In this document: positions 34,668-45,749 of the stretch, one piece after another
Position numbering within the stretch: the stretch's first letter is position 1
Layout: every line of letters begins with the position of its first letter
Source of the DNA: Antedon mediterranea
Taxonomy: Eukaryota > Echinodermata > Crinoidea > Comatulida > Antedonidae
Assembly (NCBI RefSeq): GCF_964355755.1
Contig: NC_092676.1
Span: 6,306,288 to 6,370,287 of the forward strand
DNA length: 64,000 bases
Direction: 5' to 3'
Notes under the pieces: generated by a model
The model's database searches: none
Told to the model about the DNA's origin: nothing
What the model saw: the letters and a program-made list of their open reading frames with translations, nothing else
Made by a program: the position numbers and the translations under genes

Positions 34668-37035
34668 CTAGATTATAACATTATTTTCCTCAGTGTGTGA
34701 TTCCTCATGGTCATCATCATCGATCTGAAGAAGCAGTGTCTCACTAATCTGACGTCGACAAAAGTCTGTTTTAAGTTTCTTCAAAAAATCAACTGAAAAC
34801 GAGAGCAAACAAATAATTTAATAAAAAGTACCCAGAAAGTATTTGTTTTATAAGCAATTGGCTAAATCTGATGGTTTGATAGGCCTATATATTCATTGTA
34901 GACCTTCGATTAATTCCTTACCAATTACGATCAGCATGATAGAAACATTCAGCATAATTAGAATAACGGGAGTTATCTTGTGTAGCAAACCAATGACGTC
35001 ATCTTCATTGACATTTTGATCCACGTTTACAATCGCCCCAATGGATAGATTGACAACGATAAAGACAAGAGTCAACAATTGAAATCTTTGCTCGGATTTC
35101 TCTTTCATTGGTTGAAGGTACAAATGCAATACAATAAAGATGACAGTAAAAAACAAAGAGTATGACAAACTTGAGGACACGTCATCTTTTAAGTTGGAAA
35201 TGAGTGCCAACAGAGCCTTGTTGTACAGCTCAAATGATTCCCAAAACCAAAATGTGTGCTTGTATTGTCCACAAAAGAACCTCACACCAATCATCCGTCC
35301 TTGATCCTGGTTTTCTTCATGCTGATCACAATGTACATGTAGACAGTATAGCATAAGAACTATGACCAATGGGAAGCCAATGATGTATGTTAAAGAAACG
35401 TAAACAAGTGTTTTGTTGACTTGATATGTAGATCCATCATTTTGGTCCAGATCAATCGAGTAGTCTGACGTTAGTACTGTTTTATTGACATTACCATCTT
35501 CTGTAACGTTATATAAACGAATTGACCATGGTCCAACCGCCATGATGTCTGCACATGTGTTTGCATATGTAAGGTAAAGAAGTAGCATTGACACAACGAT
35601 ACATTTGTCACGTGTGCGGCTCTCAGTTATTACCCCATGACACTTATTCCACGTATAAAACATAAGGTAAATGGCGGACATAGTTATTACTATGAAAACA
35701 GGTGTGGAAATAGCAACTTGAAGTGACGAATATGCATTCCAAGATTCAAGTAAACATCTTGGGCTTAGCATACTAATATATCTTATGACGTCAAAATACT
35801 CAAGTATTCTACCAGCAAATTCATAGCTTTTAGGCCAGTGAATTTCAGTTACTTCTGACAGTATACCTAAAACCTGATAGAAGTTAATAGAAATTTTTAA
35901 ATATGTCACAAATGAATCTAGTTTTGTTTGTCGCTGGTGGTCGGTATTCCTTTGTTGTAATCTCCAAATGAGACATATAACTCCAATCGTTACAAAAATA
36001 ACACACATAAATATGACAACAGTTAGGAGAGGGCCTTGGCATTTGTGACATTCGTTAAATAACTGATAATATCCTTTTGAACATGCTGCACAAAGCCAAC
36101 CAGTGTATCCTTTAGCACAAGTGTAATTTAATTCCAATCCAATGCTACAACTATTATTTCCTAGAGGACACAGGTGAATTTGTGGTAATGGACCTTTGTA
36201 TACAGTATATTTTAGTTGGTTTGGATCGTCAATGGGAAAATTGTAGTTTTTTAAATTATTTATAAATGTGTTGTACGCCGACAAACAAGAACTTTTGTTT
36301 TGTTCTTCATCTACAATACAATCACCAGGAAAATCCCAGGACCACCAGTATCCACGTGTTAGATTCAGATATCCTTCATTACACGTGACGCCCTCCGGAC
36401 AAGGCATACATGGACCAAACCGATCAGTTCTATGGAACTTGTCGAGGCAATAACAAGCATTTAGATTAGCAAATGTACTTGTATTGGTTCCAGATGGACA
36501 CGTCTGGCAATCTGCGATAGACGCCGCTCCTGCATTATCTGAAAAACTTCCAATAGGACATTGCTGACAGGTCTCTCTATAACCAATCCTTCCAATAACT
36601 CCGCGTTTATCTTGATAGAAACCACCTGCAACGACGAGATAAAATGTTTGCAAAAAAACAATTTAGATAAAATCGTTTATGTATAAAGATTATTTGCTTT
36701 AACTGAAAACAATTTAATGTCATTTAAAATATTGGACATAAATTAATTAATAAATGCCATAAATTACCTGGAGGGCATTTTTTACATGGTGTTTTACGTT
36801 TCGACATTATTTTGTATGTTCCCTTTTGGCATGGACTGCATATTCCCGTTTCTGAATTACACGTCATACCACTACCATGATCAATATACCTTAATATCTC
36901 TTGAGAAATGTCTACATTGATGTCTGTATCTTCAGTAACACAAATACTAATGAAACAATAAATTATAATAACAATAAGTTTTGCAAAAATTGTTGTCTTA
37001 GTATAAACAGAGGTACTATAACTGATAAATTGCAA
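34668..37035 (-). CDS. Cysteine-rich, multi-pass membrane protein (3 exons)
   Basis: Join of 37035-36768, 36625-34922 and 34792-34668 gives 698 residues. Intron 1 is 142 bp (CCAG|GTAATT ... GTTGCAG|GT) and intron 2 is 129 bp (ATTG|GTAAGG ... TTTTCAG|TT); without splicing, exon 2 would stop at 34893. The N-terminal hydrophobic stretch is a likely signal peptide. The ectodomain has CPPG, CPIGSFSD, CPSGTNTS and CLDKFHRT...CMPCPEG repeats, like ephrin-receptor/TNFR-type (GCC2/GCC3) cysteine repeats, then GYTGWLCAAC. About seven membrane helices follow (about 288-310, 392-415, 428-448, 495-517, 573-593, 603-622, 637-657). The last exon gives a cytosolic acidic tail (LLLQIDDDDHEESHTEE). Function unknown; the helix bundle is loosely TRP/polycystin-like in layout, but no channel motif is identified. 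Confidence 0.8.
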
Positions 37036-37665
37036 AAGTCCGCAGTGACTTGTCTAAATTTATATCATCAGGAGAAACTCAACGCACTTGGAGCATTTAA
37101 ACTAAGAGATAGTTCACGTACATGTACGGCATAAATTTGGCGTATATATTGCGTAGCATACGCCTTTATGCGAACTAAGCAGTATCGTTATTAACGCAAT
37201 TACGCCACGGCGTTATTAACGACAGCTATATACCCTATCTTAACGTACGCCAATAACTACAGCGAATCTTGAATAATTTTACCTTATTTCAAGATATTCA
37301 TAATCAATTCATGTTTTTTACAGTTGTATTGTAAATGTTATTGCTGATATAAAAACAAGCTATTTAGCTGCTCTCTGCTCTTCGATCTTAAAGCGCATGA
37401 AATGTTTAGGGTGAAATAAAACATTCACTTTATTTCACAATGTATCCCACTTTATAATTTATTACAGATTAATTCAAAGTATTAAATAAAAGATTCATTA
37501 AACCCTGGTGGATAAAAAAAGATATTATGGAGTGGAGTACCATCTAGGTCATGCCCACAGATGGTTCTCGATTACACAGTAATTTCAGCGTTTAAAAAAA
37601 TGGCCATTTTCAAATTTACGCAATGCTTAGTTTGTCCATATGAACGAATAAATGAACACGGTGAT
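37036..37665. other. 5' flank of the cysteine-rich gene
   Basis: No further exon recognised. Contains short inverted motifs such as GGCGTATATATTGCGTAGCATACGCC-like arms at about 37139-37163. Confidence 0.35.
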
Positions 37666-38270
37666 TTATGTAGTCAACCAAAATAAGCTCTTCATCAGTG
37701 CAAGTGAAGGAATTTGTATAACGTCATAGTATAAGAGCAGGCAAGTGCTCCCTTTGTCGACAGGAATCAAAGAAATAAAACAAAAGAAGACAGGGTGGAG
37801 TCTGAATAAGAGTAGAAAACAAAGAAGGTAGCTTGGTAGAGATATAAACAATTTTGGAATGAAACTAAAAAAAACAGCTTAAATGGTGGTTAATATTGAA
37901 ACTTAAATTTTGGTAGTCAATGGAATAATTTTACAGATCTGGGAGTATGTTCCTAATGTTAAGTCCAAAAGGTTTTGTGGTTTTAAGTTGTAATTCCCAG
38001 TGGTTCTCTTTGTCTTTGTGAGTTTTGTCGCCCCATTCGACATCGTGGTCTATTGCAATAACTCTGAAATTTGCAATCGAGTGACCAGCTGAATTAAAAT
38101 GTTCGGCTACAGGTTGATCAAGATTTACTGTTTTGATAGCTGTTCTATGTTTTGTCATTCTCATGCGAAGAGTGTTTTTTGTTTCTCCGACGTACTGTTT
38201 GCCACAAATATTACAGTATATGAGATAAATTACGTTTTTGGTTAGACAATTCGTCGTCGACACCACGAAG
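37666..38270 (-). mobile_element. PLE-B 3' fragment, minus strand
   Basis: 38266-37931 encodes NCLTKNVIYLIYCNICGKQY, VGETKNTLRMRMTKHR and a C-terminus ending FGLNIRNILPDL. The non-coding tail (37930-37666) aligns with 42812-43060, including CACTGATGAAG near 37696. 5'-truncated. Confidence 0.8.
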
Positions 38271-38483
38271 TGACACTAACCGCGTAATTGATAAAAACAG
38301 CGTTTCGGGAAAAACGCGATTGAAGAAACGAGATTCACAAAACACACGATTTTGTCCTCACCGAAAAATTCATTTCCCTACGTAGTTTACACTTACGAAG
38401 TGACACTAACGCAGTTAGTGTCACTTCGTGAAACGCAAATTCGATTTCACCGCGTATTTCTAGTGCGTTGGAAGTGACACTAC
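38264..38483. repeat. Direct and inverted copies of CGAAGTGACACTAAC
   Basis: CACGAAGTGACACTAAC occurs at 38264-38280 and at 38394-38410, with a facing inverse GTTAGTGTCACTTCGTG at 38414-38430 (3-bp loop). A partial copy is at 38471-38483. Together they can form a perfect hairpin. Meaning unknown; it abuts the cut end of PLE-B. Confidence 0.6.
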
Positions 38484-38865
38484 TGTGTAATTCATAGCTT
38501 TCCAATGCAATGATCTTACATCATAACATTATTAAATATTATTAATTTTTTCAACATTGAACGATTAATAATTCAGTAATACAATTGGTACTTCAGCCAG
38601 TATTAATTTATATCAAAAATTATTCTCTATTGTTATAAATCATTAAATACTTAATCAATGTCGTCATTATTTTTTTCTATTACCAGTATGCTTTTTAATT
38701 TATTCAATTCATTGTTCTGTGATGTAAACATCATCTAAAATGCTCATATAACATAAACACTTGCTACAGGCTGCCTACATACACCTCCCCCATTTGTAAA
38801 CCTTGAACTTGATACCTTCTCCCTTAAATTGATGTAGATAGATTGCTTGTTGATCGAACAACAGC

Positions 38866-39290
38866 AACGTACACCAACAATGGTGTAACCTCCAATAGTA
38901 ACGTACACCAACAATGGCGTAACCTCCAACAGCTACGTACACCTACAATGGTGTAACCTCCAACAGCAAGGTACACCAACAATGGTGTAACCTCCAATAG
39001 TAACGTACACCAACAATGGCGTAACCTCCAACAACAACGTACACCAACAATGGTGTAACCTCCAATAGCAACGTAACCACCAACAGTGGTGTAACCTGCG
39101 GCTCAACTATCTCTCCAATAGTAACACGACCAGTAGGCTGTACCCTCTGGCTCAACTATAACTCCAATAGTAACACTACCAGTAGGCTGTACCCTTTGGC
39201 TCAACTATAACTCCAATAGTAACACAACCAGTAGGCTGTACCCTCTGGCTCAACTATAACTCCAATATTAACACAACCAGTAGGCTGTCA
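38866..39290. repeat. Two adjoining minisatellites
   Basis: 38866-39100 repeats a unit of about 32 bp around CAACAATGGTGTAACCTCC and AACGTACAC. 39105-39290 repeats a unit of about 49 bp around GGCTCAACTATAACTCCAAT and CAGTAGGCTGTACCC. The units share AACTCCAATAGTAAC-like parts, so one may derive from the other. Lies just past the 3' end of the gypsy relic on its coding strand. Confidence 0.7.
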
Positions 39291-39379
39291 CCCCCTCCTA
39301 AAATGATCGGTCCCCAAAATAATCACACACAAAAAAACAAAGCAACATTATGTAAAACATAAACGGCGAGACTACCTAG

Positions 39380-41346
39380 CTACTTATTGTTCGTAACGTA
39401 AGGTTTGTGGAGGTACAGGCGTACTTCCCTGATCACCGGGCTCCTCTGGGGCAGTAAACAATGGGCCTTCCTTAGGCGTCTCGGGCCGTTGGATTTCTCC
39501 GTCCACTTCCTCTGGGACTCGACTGTTGGTGTCTCGGTACCTTCGGCGACGGCTTCCTGTGTCACCCGAACCAACGAACTCTCTTCTCCTGGGGGAATAT
39601 CCCAGCGGCGGGCAATCTCCTCACCCTCATATGGCTTCATTCGGTCCACATGTACGAACTTTGATTTCTTCTCGGTCCTTCTTGGATCCGGTACACCACC
39701 TCAGATAGCTACTTGATAATTAGGTATGGCCCATGCCACTTACATTGAAGTTTCGGTAATCTCCCTACAGTTTTTGCTCCAGACCCATGCTCCCATTTTC
39801 GGCCAGAAATAACGCTGGGACAATTTTCCTGTCGTTTTAACCACTCCTAAGTGTCCACCAGTCTTTCCCCCATGGAGCTCTTCGAGAACAGGAGACCGCA
39901 TTGATTCAGGAAGCACCAGTCGCCAGGTTATCTCTTTACCATCGTCGGATTCCCACCGGCGATATAACACATCATCTCTTACTTCCAACAAGTTCCAGTT
40001 CTGCCAGTAACTCTTCTTGTAATCAGCTTGTAACCCGGCGATCTCTTCGAACTTTGGTCGGGGCTCTCTTCTCTCTAGGAATCCCATGACTCATCGAATG
40101 ACATCATCTGTCATCATCTGGGACTGTTGGATGTCTGCGTTCTTCCACGTCGGCTGAAATTGGACTAGCCGTAATGAAGACCTTCCTTGGGCTTCTTCCA
40201 TCTCCACTTCTACCACCTTCCAGGCCAACTCTTTCTTACTCGCCATCGTCTCGTCAATTCCACACTACACACACGGTTTTCTGGACAGAGCCCATCTGCA
40301 TTGCCATGTTTTTAACATGGGACGGTGGACGATCTTTATCTTTCGCATCGTCATCCAACTCCACTTGCCAGTATCCTAAAGCCAAGTCCAGTGTCGAAAA
40401 CCATTTGGCACCCGAAAGCGCATCTAAGGAGTCGTTGATTCTAGGGATTGGGTAAGCGTCCTTGATCGTAACTGAGTTCAGCCACCGGGGAGACGTCTTG
40501 GATGCTAGCTAATAAAGACGCCACCTGCATGTGGTATTGCGGCTCTAAAGCGGTCAAGCTTTGGCTTAAAAAGTCCTCCAGGTGTTCTGGGAAAGATCGC
40601 TGTCGGGGCTCAGCATCCTCCGGATGAGGGGTACGAGTTTCAACCTTGTCTGAAGATACCGGATACAGCTTTCCGAATTTAGTCCCAGCGCGTAGTACCC
40701 TCTTTTCGACACCTGGAATAAAGATTCGTAGTGGTAGTGCCTCCTGCTTTGCATTCACTAGCGTTCTCGCCATAATGAAGCCTTGTCCAGCTAGCTCTTC
40801 TTCACGATCCGGCTCTATCAGGCCTGTCTCCGTGTTGGTAGGTTGTGTCTGGATTCGTCTCAGGATTATGTGTTCGTGCCCTGGCAAGATAACCGTAGTG
40901 TCTCGTACGATTATGTTAGGTAAGAATCGTGTCTCATCAGATCATAGCAGTTCGATCACACCTCTCCACCCACCTTCAGTTGTAGCCTACAAAGGTCTAG
41001 TGCCGCTTCTGTGCCTAGTAGGTAATTCATCCCCAGTACTCCCGAGACTTTTAAATCTGCGAACACTGCTTCCGTCACCATGAAAGTGTGGCCAACTTGT
41101 AACCTATACTCAGATACGTCCTATAGTGTTTAAACGAATGCCGTCCGCTTGTTGGCATTCTCGTAAATCTCGTCTGAACTCCGGTCGGCGTTCCGTCGAT
41201 ATTTCGTAGTACAATCGAGATGATAGTACTGTATCCGACGCTCCAGCATCAACTAGTAGTGTTGTTCTCGTCCCGTTGACAGTGGCGCTTCCTACGTATA
41301 GAACTTCGTTAGGGTGGTATTTGGAGTATTCTGGTTTTGTTTTCAA
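39380..41346 (-). mobile_element. Ty3/gypsy retrotransposon relic with internal deletion
   Basis: On minus, in order: aspartic protease (41346-41110) with LLVDAGASDTVLS (DAG where DTG/DSG is usual); pre-RT region (40887-40441) with EHLEDFLSQSL; RT start (about 40440-40330) with PIPRINDSLDAL and FSTLDLALGYWQVEL; then an abrupt change, the integrase zinc region (40087-39780) with ELHGGKTGGHLGVVKT and RYFWPKM; then the pol C-terminus (39649-39380) with DRMKPYEGEE. The RT active site, RNase H and integrase core are absent and stops interrupt the frames. No LTR pair was recognised. Inactive. Confidence 0.75.
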
Positions 41347-41972
41347 GTTGGTTTACTGTTTAAGTGGAGGTGTGGTTTGTGGTTTGTGGGCACGCTGTCT
41401 TCAACTATAGGCGATACAGACAAAAAGTACTGTACTATAGAGGGCGCATTCTCATAACCTTTATTCAGCTTGCGTGATCAGTTGAGCGTGACCAGCGAGT
41501 TTTGCGATTACGCCGTCGATTTGTTTATATTATTAGACGTACTAGATTGTATATATTAAAAAATTGATATTATATATAACGCAATTCTTTGAATAAAATT
41601 GTACTTTTATGTATTATAAACAGCATATTAAAACTAAAAATAAAGAAAAAGTTCGTTTTGGTGCAATTTGTATTGTATATCGCCTTTTGTTTCGAATAAA
41701 CAAATTATATGAACAGCGCCACCTAGAATAATGGGGCGCTAAATACGATCGTCTGTTTTACGTGACAGCCACCAGTTCATGTTCCAAATTTTTGCAGACC
41801 GACTCATTCCATCTTTATCAACAACATATGTTAAAACAACAATTTTGTTATGGTTAAAATCGTAGAAATTGACTGCTAAACTTGCTCAATATTTTCAAGC
41901 TAGCCTAGGCTAATGCTGCATGCTGAGATGGTATTTGTATGTTAATGTATTGTAAATATTTTGTAAAAAGGT
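41347..41972. other. Spacer
   Basis: No gene seen; AT-rich toward the right end. Confidence 0.3.
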
Positions 41973-42206
41973 ATGGATGTTCATATTTCTTGTATGACAG
42001 GTCTCTGTCGTTTATGTGGTTGTAGATTTAAAAAAAATGATACAAAAACAAATATTCTGAACTTAAGATCTGACATTCTTCCATATTACAATCTGATTGA
42101 ATCTGTACAAAATGTTCACCCCAACTTTATTTGTGCTACTTGTACATCAAAATGTTACAAATTCAAGCCGACAAATGGACAAGTCATAAACAATCATCAT
42201 GTTTGA
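41973..42206 (+). CDS. Short zinc-motif ORF, RAG1 N-terminal-like
   Basis: A 77-residue frame starting MDVHISCMTGLCRLCGCRF. It has CRLCG, then about 35 residues later HPNFICATCTSKCYKF. The spacing CxxC ... HPxxxCxxC with CRLC and a basic-aromatic end resembles the N-terminal zinc-binding segment of RAG1, which also occurs alone in N-RAG-type transposons of invertebrates; a ZAD-like zinc domain is an alternative. The frame stops shortly after, and PLE-B sequence begins within about 40 bp, so this is probably the truncated 5' part of a longer gene or transposon ORF. Similarity is by motif reading only. Confidence 0.45.
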   Translation: MDVHISCMTGLCRLCGCRFKKNDTKTNILNLRSDILPYYNLIESVQNVHPNFICATCTSKCYKFKPTNGQVINNHHV

Positions 42207-42239
42207 CATGCTTTTTATTTACAAATCAGTACATTCACG

Positions 42240-43200
42240 GATCTATAAAGAAACATACTCATGACTGTTTTTCCGGCCGGAACCACCCATTATTGCATTT
42301 CGTAGACCTCCCAACCTTCGTGATATATTAGTCAGATCCAAATTTAAGAGTGAAATTAACTCTCATGACAGCCAAAATTTGGGCAGTCACCTTTGCGGCA
42401 AATCTTGCAAAACTTGTTCATTGGTTGATTCTACTGAAAAATTTGAGAGTAACCAAACTGGCCGCATTTTTCGGATAAGACAATCAATTAATTGTCTAAC
42501 CAAAAACGTCATTTATCTCATATACTGTAATATTTGTGGCAAACAGTACGTCGGAGAAACAAAAAAACACTCTCCGTAAGAGAATGACACAACATAGATC
42601 AGCTATCAAAACATTAAAGCTTGATCAACTTGTAGCCGAACATTTTAATTCAGCTGGTCACTCGATTGCAAATTTCAGAGTTATTGCAATTGACCACGAT
42701 GTCAAATGGAGCGACAAAACTCGCAAAGACAAAGAAAACCACTGGGAATTACTACTTAAAACCACAAAACCTTTTGGACTTAACATTAGGAACATACTGC
42801 CAGATCGGTAAAATTATTCCATTGACTACCAAAATTTAAGTTTCAATATTAACCACTATTTAAGCTGTTTTTTAGTCTCATTCCTAAATTGTTTATATCT
42901 CCACCAAGCTACCTTCTTTGTTTTCTACTCTTATTCAGAATCCACCCTGGCTCCCATTGTTATATTTCTTTTATTCCTTTCCACCCAGGCAGCAGCACTT
43001 GCCTGCTTTATACAATGACGTTATCCAAATTCCTTCACTTGCACTGATGAAGGGCTAGTGTTGCCCGAAAGTTCTGCTAACTTTTCTGGCTGTTTACTTT
43101 ATCGTTTTGATTTAGCTTTTCGCTTTTTATTTGTGTATATCCACTGATACCCACAGCATTGTCATTTTTTTCAGTAATTTGCCTTTGGATTTATATATAT
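42240..43200 (+). mobile_element. PLE-B 3' half with tail
   Basis: Encodes PIIAFRRPPNLRDILVRSKF, a cysteine motif CGKSCKTC, NVIYLIYCNICGKQYVGETK and the endonuclease C-terminus to FGLNIRNILPDR (stop near 42811). One extra base in an A run near 42562-42568 breaks the frame. The tail at 42812-43200 contains a hammerhead-like core and ends in a TA repeat at 43192. RT is missing, so 5'-truncated. Confidence 0.8.
43044..43083 (+). ncRNA. Candidate hammerhead ribozyme core in the PLE-B tail
   Basis: CTGATGA (43044-43050), then A, a GGGC/GCCC helix II with loop TAGTGTT, then GAAA (43067-43070) and a possible short helix III AGTT/AACT. All conserved core residues are present in the right order. Helix I is weak as I read it. 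Hammerhead motifs are established in Penelope-like elements, which makes a functional ancestry plausible. Confidence 0.45.
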
Positions 43201-43204
43201 ATAT

Positions 43205-44350
43205 AAACACAACAGGCATAGAAATAAATTCCAAACCGCCCGGTGATACACTGAAAATTATTTAATTAATTTTTGAAACGATAAAGATGAGGAAATCTGG
43301 GAGAATGAGAAAAGGTCGCCCCAACCGAGACTCGAACTCGGACCGTCTGCTTGATATGCAGTTGCCCTAACCATTAGACCACTGGGGTTTTCATGGTATT
43401 GTTCTTTAACTCGATCGGATAACGACCCTTTAACATTCTCGGCGTGGTACGGTTGGAACACAACTAGTCCTCAGTTGTACGCACGCGCACCAGAGATCAA
43501 ATTGATACGCCCTCATCTATAATTCAGTATATTTATTCACTAAGCGGGATCTCGAGAGATACTTTTATATATATATAAACACAACAGGCATAGAAATAAA
43601 TTCCAAACCGCCCGGTGATACACTGAAAGTTATTTAATTAATTTATTATTTATATATATATATAAACACAAGAGGCAAAGAACATTAATTCTAAACCGCC
43701 CGGTGATATACTGAAATTTAATTAATTAATTTGAAACGATAAAGATGAGGAAATCTGTGAGAATGAGAAAACGTCGCCCCAATTCAACCGAGACTCGAAC
43801 TCGGACCGCCTGCTTGGTATGCAGATGTCCTAACCATTAGACCACTGGGGCTTTCATGGTATTGTTCGAACTCGATTGGATAACGACTCTTTAACATTCT
43901 CGGCGTGGTACGGCGGAACAGCACTAGTCCTCAGTTGTACGCACGCGCAACAGAGATCATATTGATACGCCCTCATCTTTCAGTATTTTTATTCACGAGG
44001 CGGGATCTCCGAAGAGATACTTTTATATAATTATATAAACACAAGAGGCAAAGAACATTAATTCTAAACCGCCCGGTGATATACTGAAATTTAATTAATT
44101 AATTTGAAACGATAAAGATGAGGAAATCTGTGAGAATGAGAAAAAGTCGCCCCAACCGAGACTCGAACTCGGACCGCCTGCTTTGTATGCAGATGTCCTA
44201 ACCATTAGACCACTGGGGCTTTCATGGTATTGTTCGAACTCGATTGGATAACGACTCTTTAACATTCTCTGCGTGGTACGGCGGAACAGCACTAGTCCTC
44301 AGTTGTACTCACGCGCAACAGAGATCATATTGATACGCCCTCATCTTTCA
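43205..44350 (-). mobile_element. Tandem array of a tRNA-like SINE (about 370-bp unit)
   Basis: Units start at 43205, 43577 (head only, 96 bp), 43673 and 44037; the last is cut at 44350 by a PLE. On minus each full unit has a leader, a tRNA-like core (43316-43387, about 43773-43850, 44147-44218) and a tail ending in a TATA repeat. The core folds with acceptor CCCCAGT/GTTGGGG, D-arm GGTCTAATGGTTAGG, stem CTGC/GCAG and B-box GAGTTCGAGTC. The anticodon positions differ between units (ATC, ACC, ACA) and the middle unit has a 5-nt insertion, so these are SINEs, not tRNA genes. Confidence 0.75.
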
Positions 44351-44352
44351 GT

Positions 44353-45476
<1,124 letters not shown>

Positions 45477-45689
45477 TTCGCTGAGGCAGCAAAAGTGCTC
45501 AATTGAAATCAAGAGCGAATATATATTTATGAATTAGATAGAACACGGGCGTCTATTACACGGTGTTTCACGTTAAACGATCTTATATATATATATATAA
45601 ATATTATATCTAACTCATGATTTGCAAAATATGATTTACGTTAGTACCTACCTACATTATAATTAACAAAAAATAAATAAGTACTTTAC

Positions 45690-45749
45690 GTTTTTATATT
45701 TTTTTCAATACCATTCGGGAGTGATTGTAGTCCACCGCAGTTCAGATAT
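45690..45749 (-). CDS. LRR exon 10, last one found
   Basis: 60 bp: YLNCGGLQSLPNGIEKNIK. Acceptor ATTTAG, donor GTAAAG. Ends AC|, so at least one more exon must follow; sequence below 45.68 kb is mobile elements and no continuation was seen. Confidence 0.65.

Noticed and set aside
34893-34921. Stop at 34893 as the end of the cysteine-rich membrane protein
   Set aside because: A consensus donor GTAAGG lies just before it and a 41-codon open exon with a good acceptor follows at the right phase, so the read-through end is more likely intronic.
37139-37230. Short inverted motifs as promoter elements of the cysteine-rich gene
   Set aside because: Only short, imperfect palindromes; no recognisable core promoter and no comparison available.
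40646-41083. 145-codon plus frame
   Set aside because: Antisense shadow of the gypsy pre-RT region on minus.
43316-44218. Three possible tRNA genes
   Set aside because: They lie in a repeated SINE unit, their anticodons differ without a consistent identity, and one has a 5-nt insertion in the acceptor/T-arm side.
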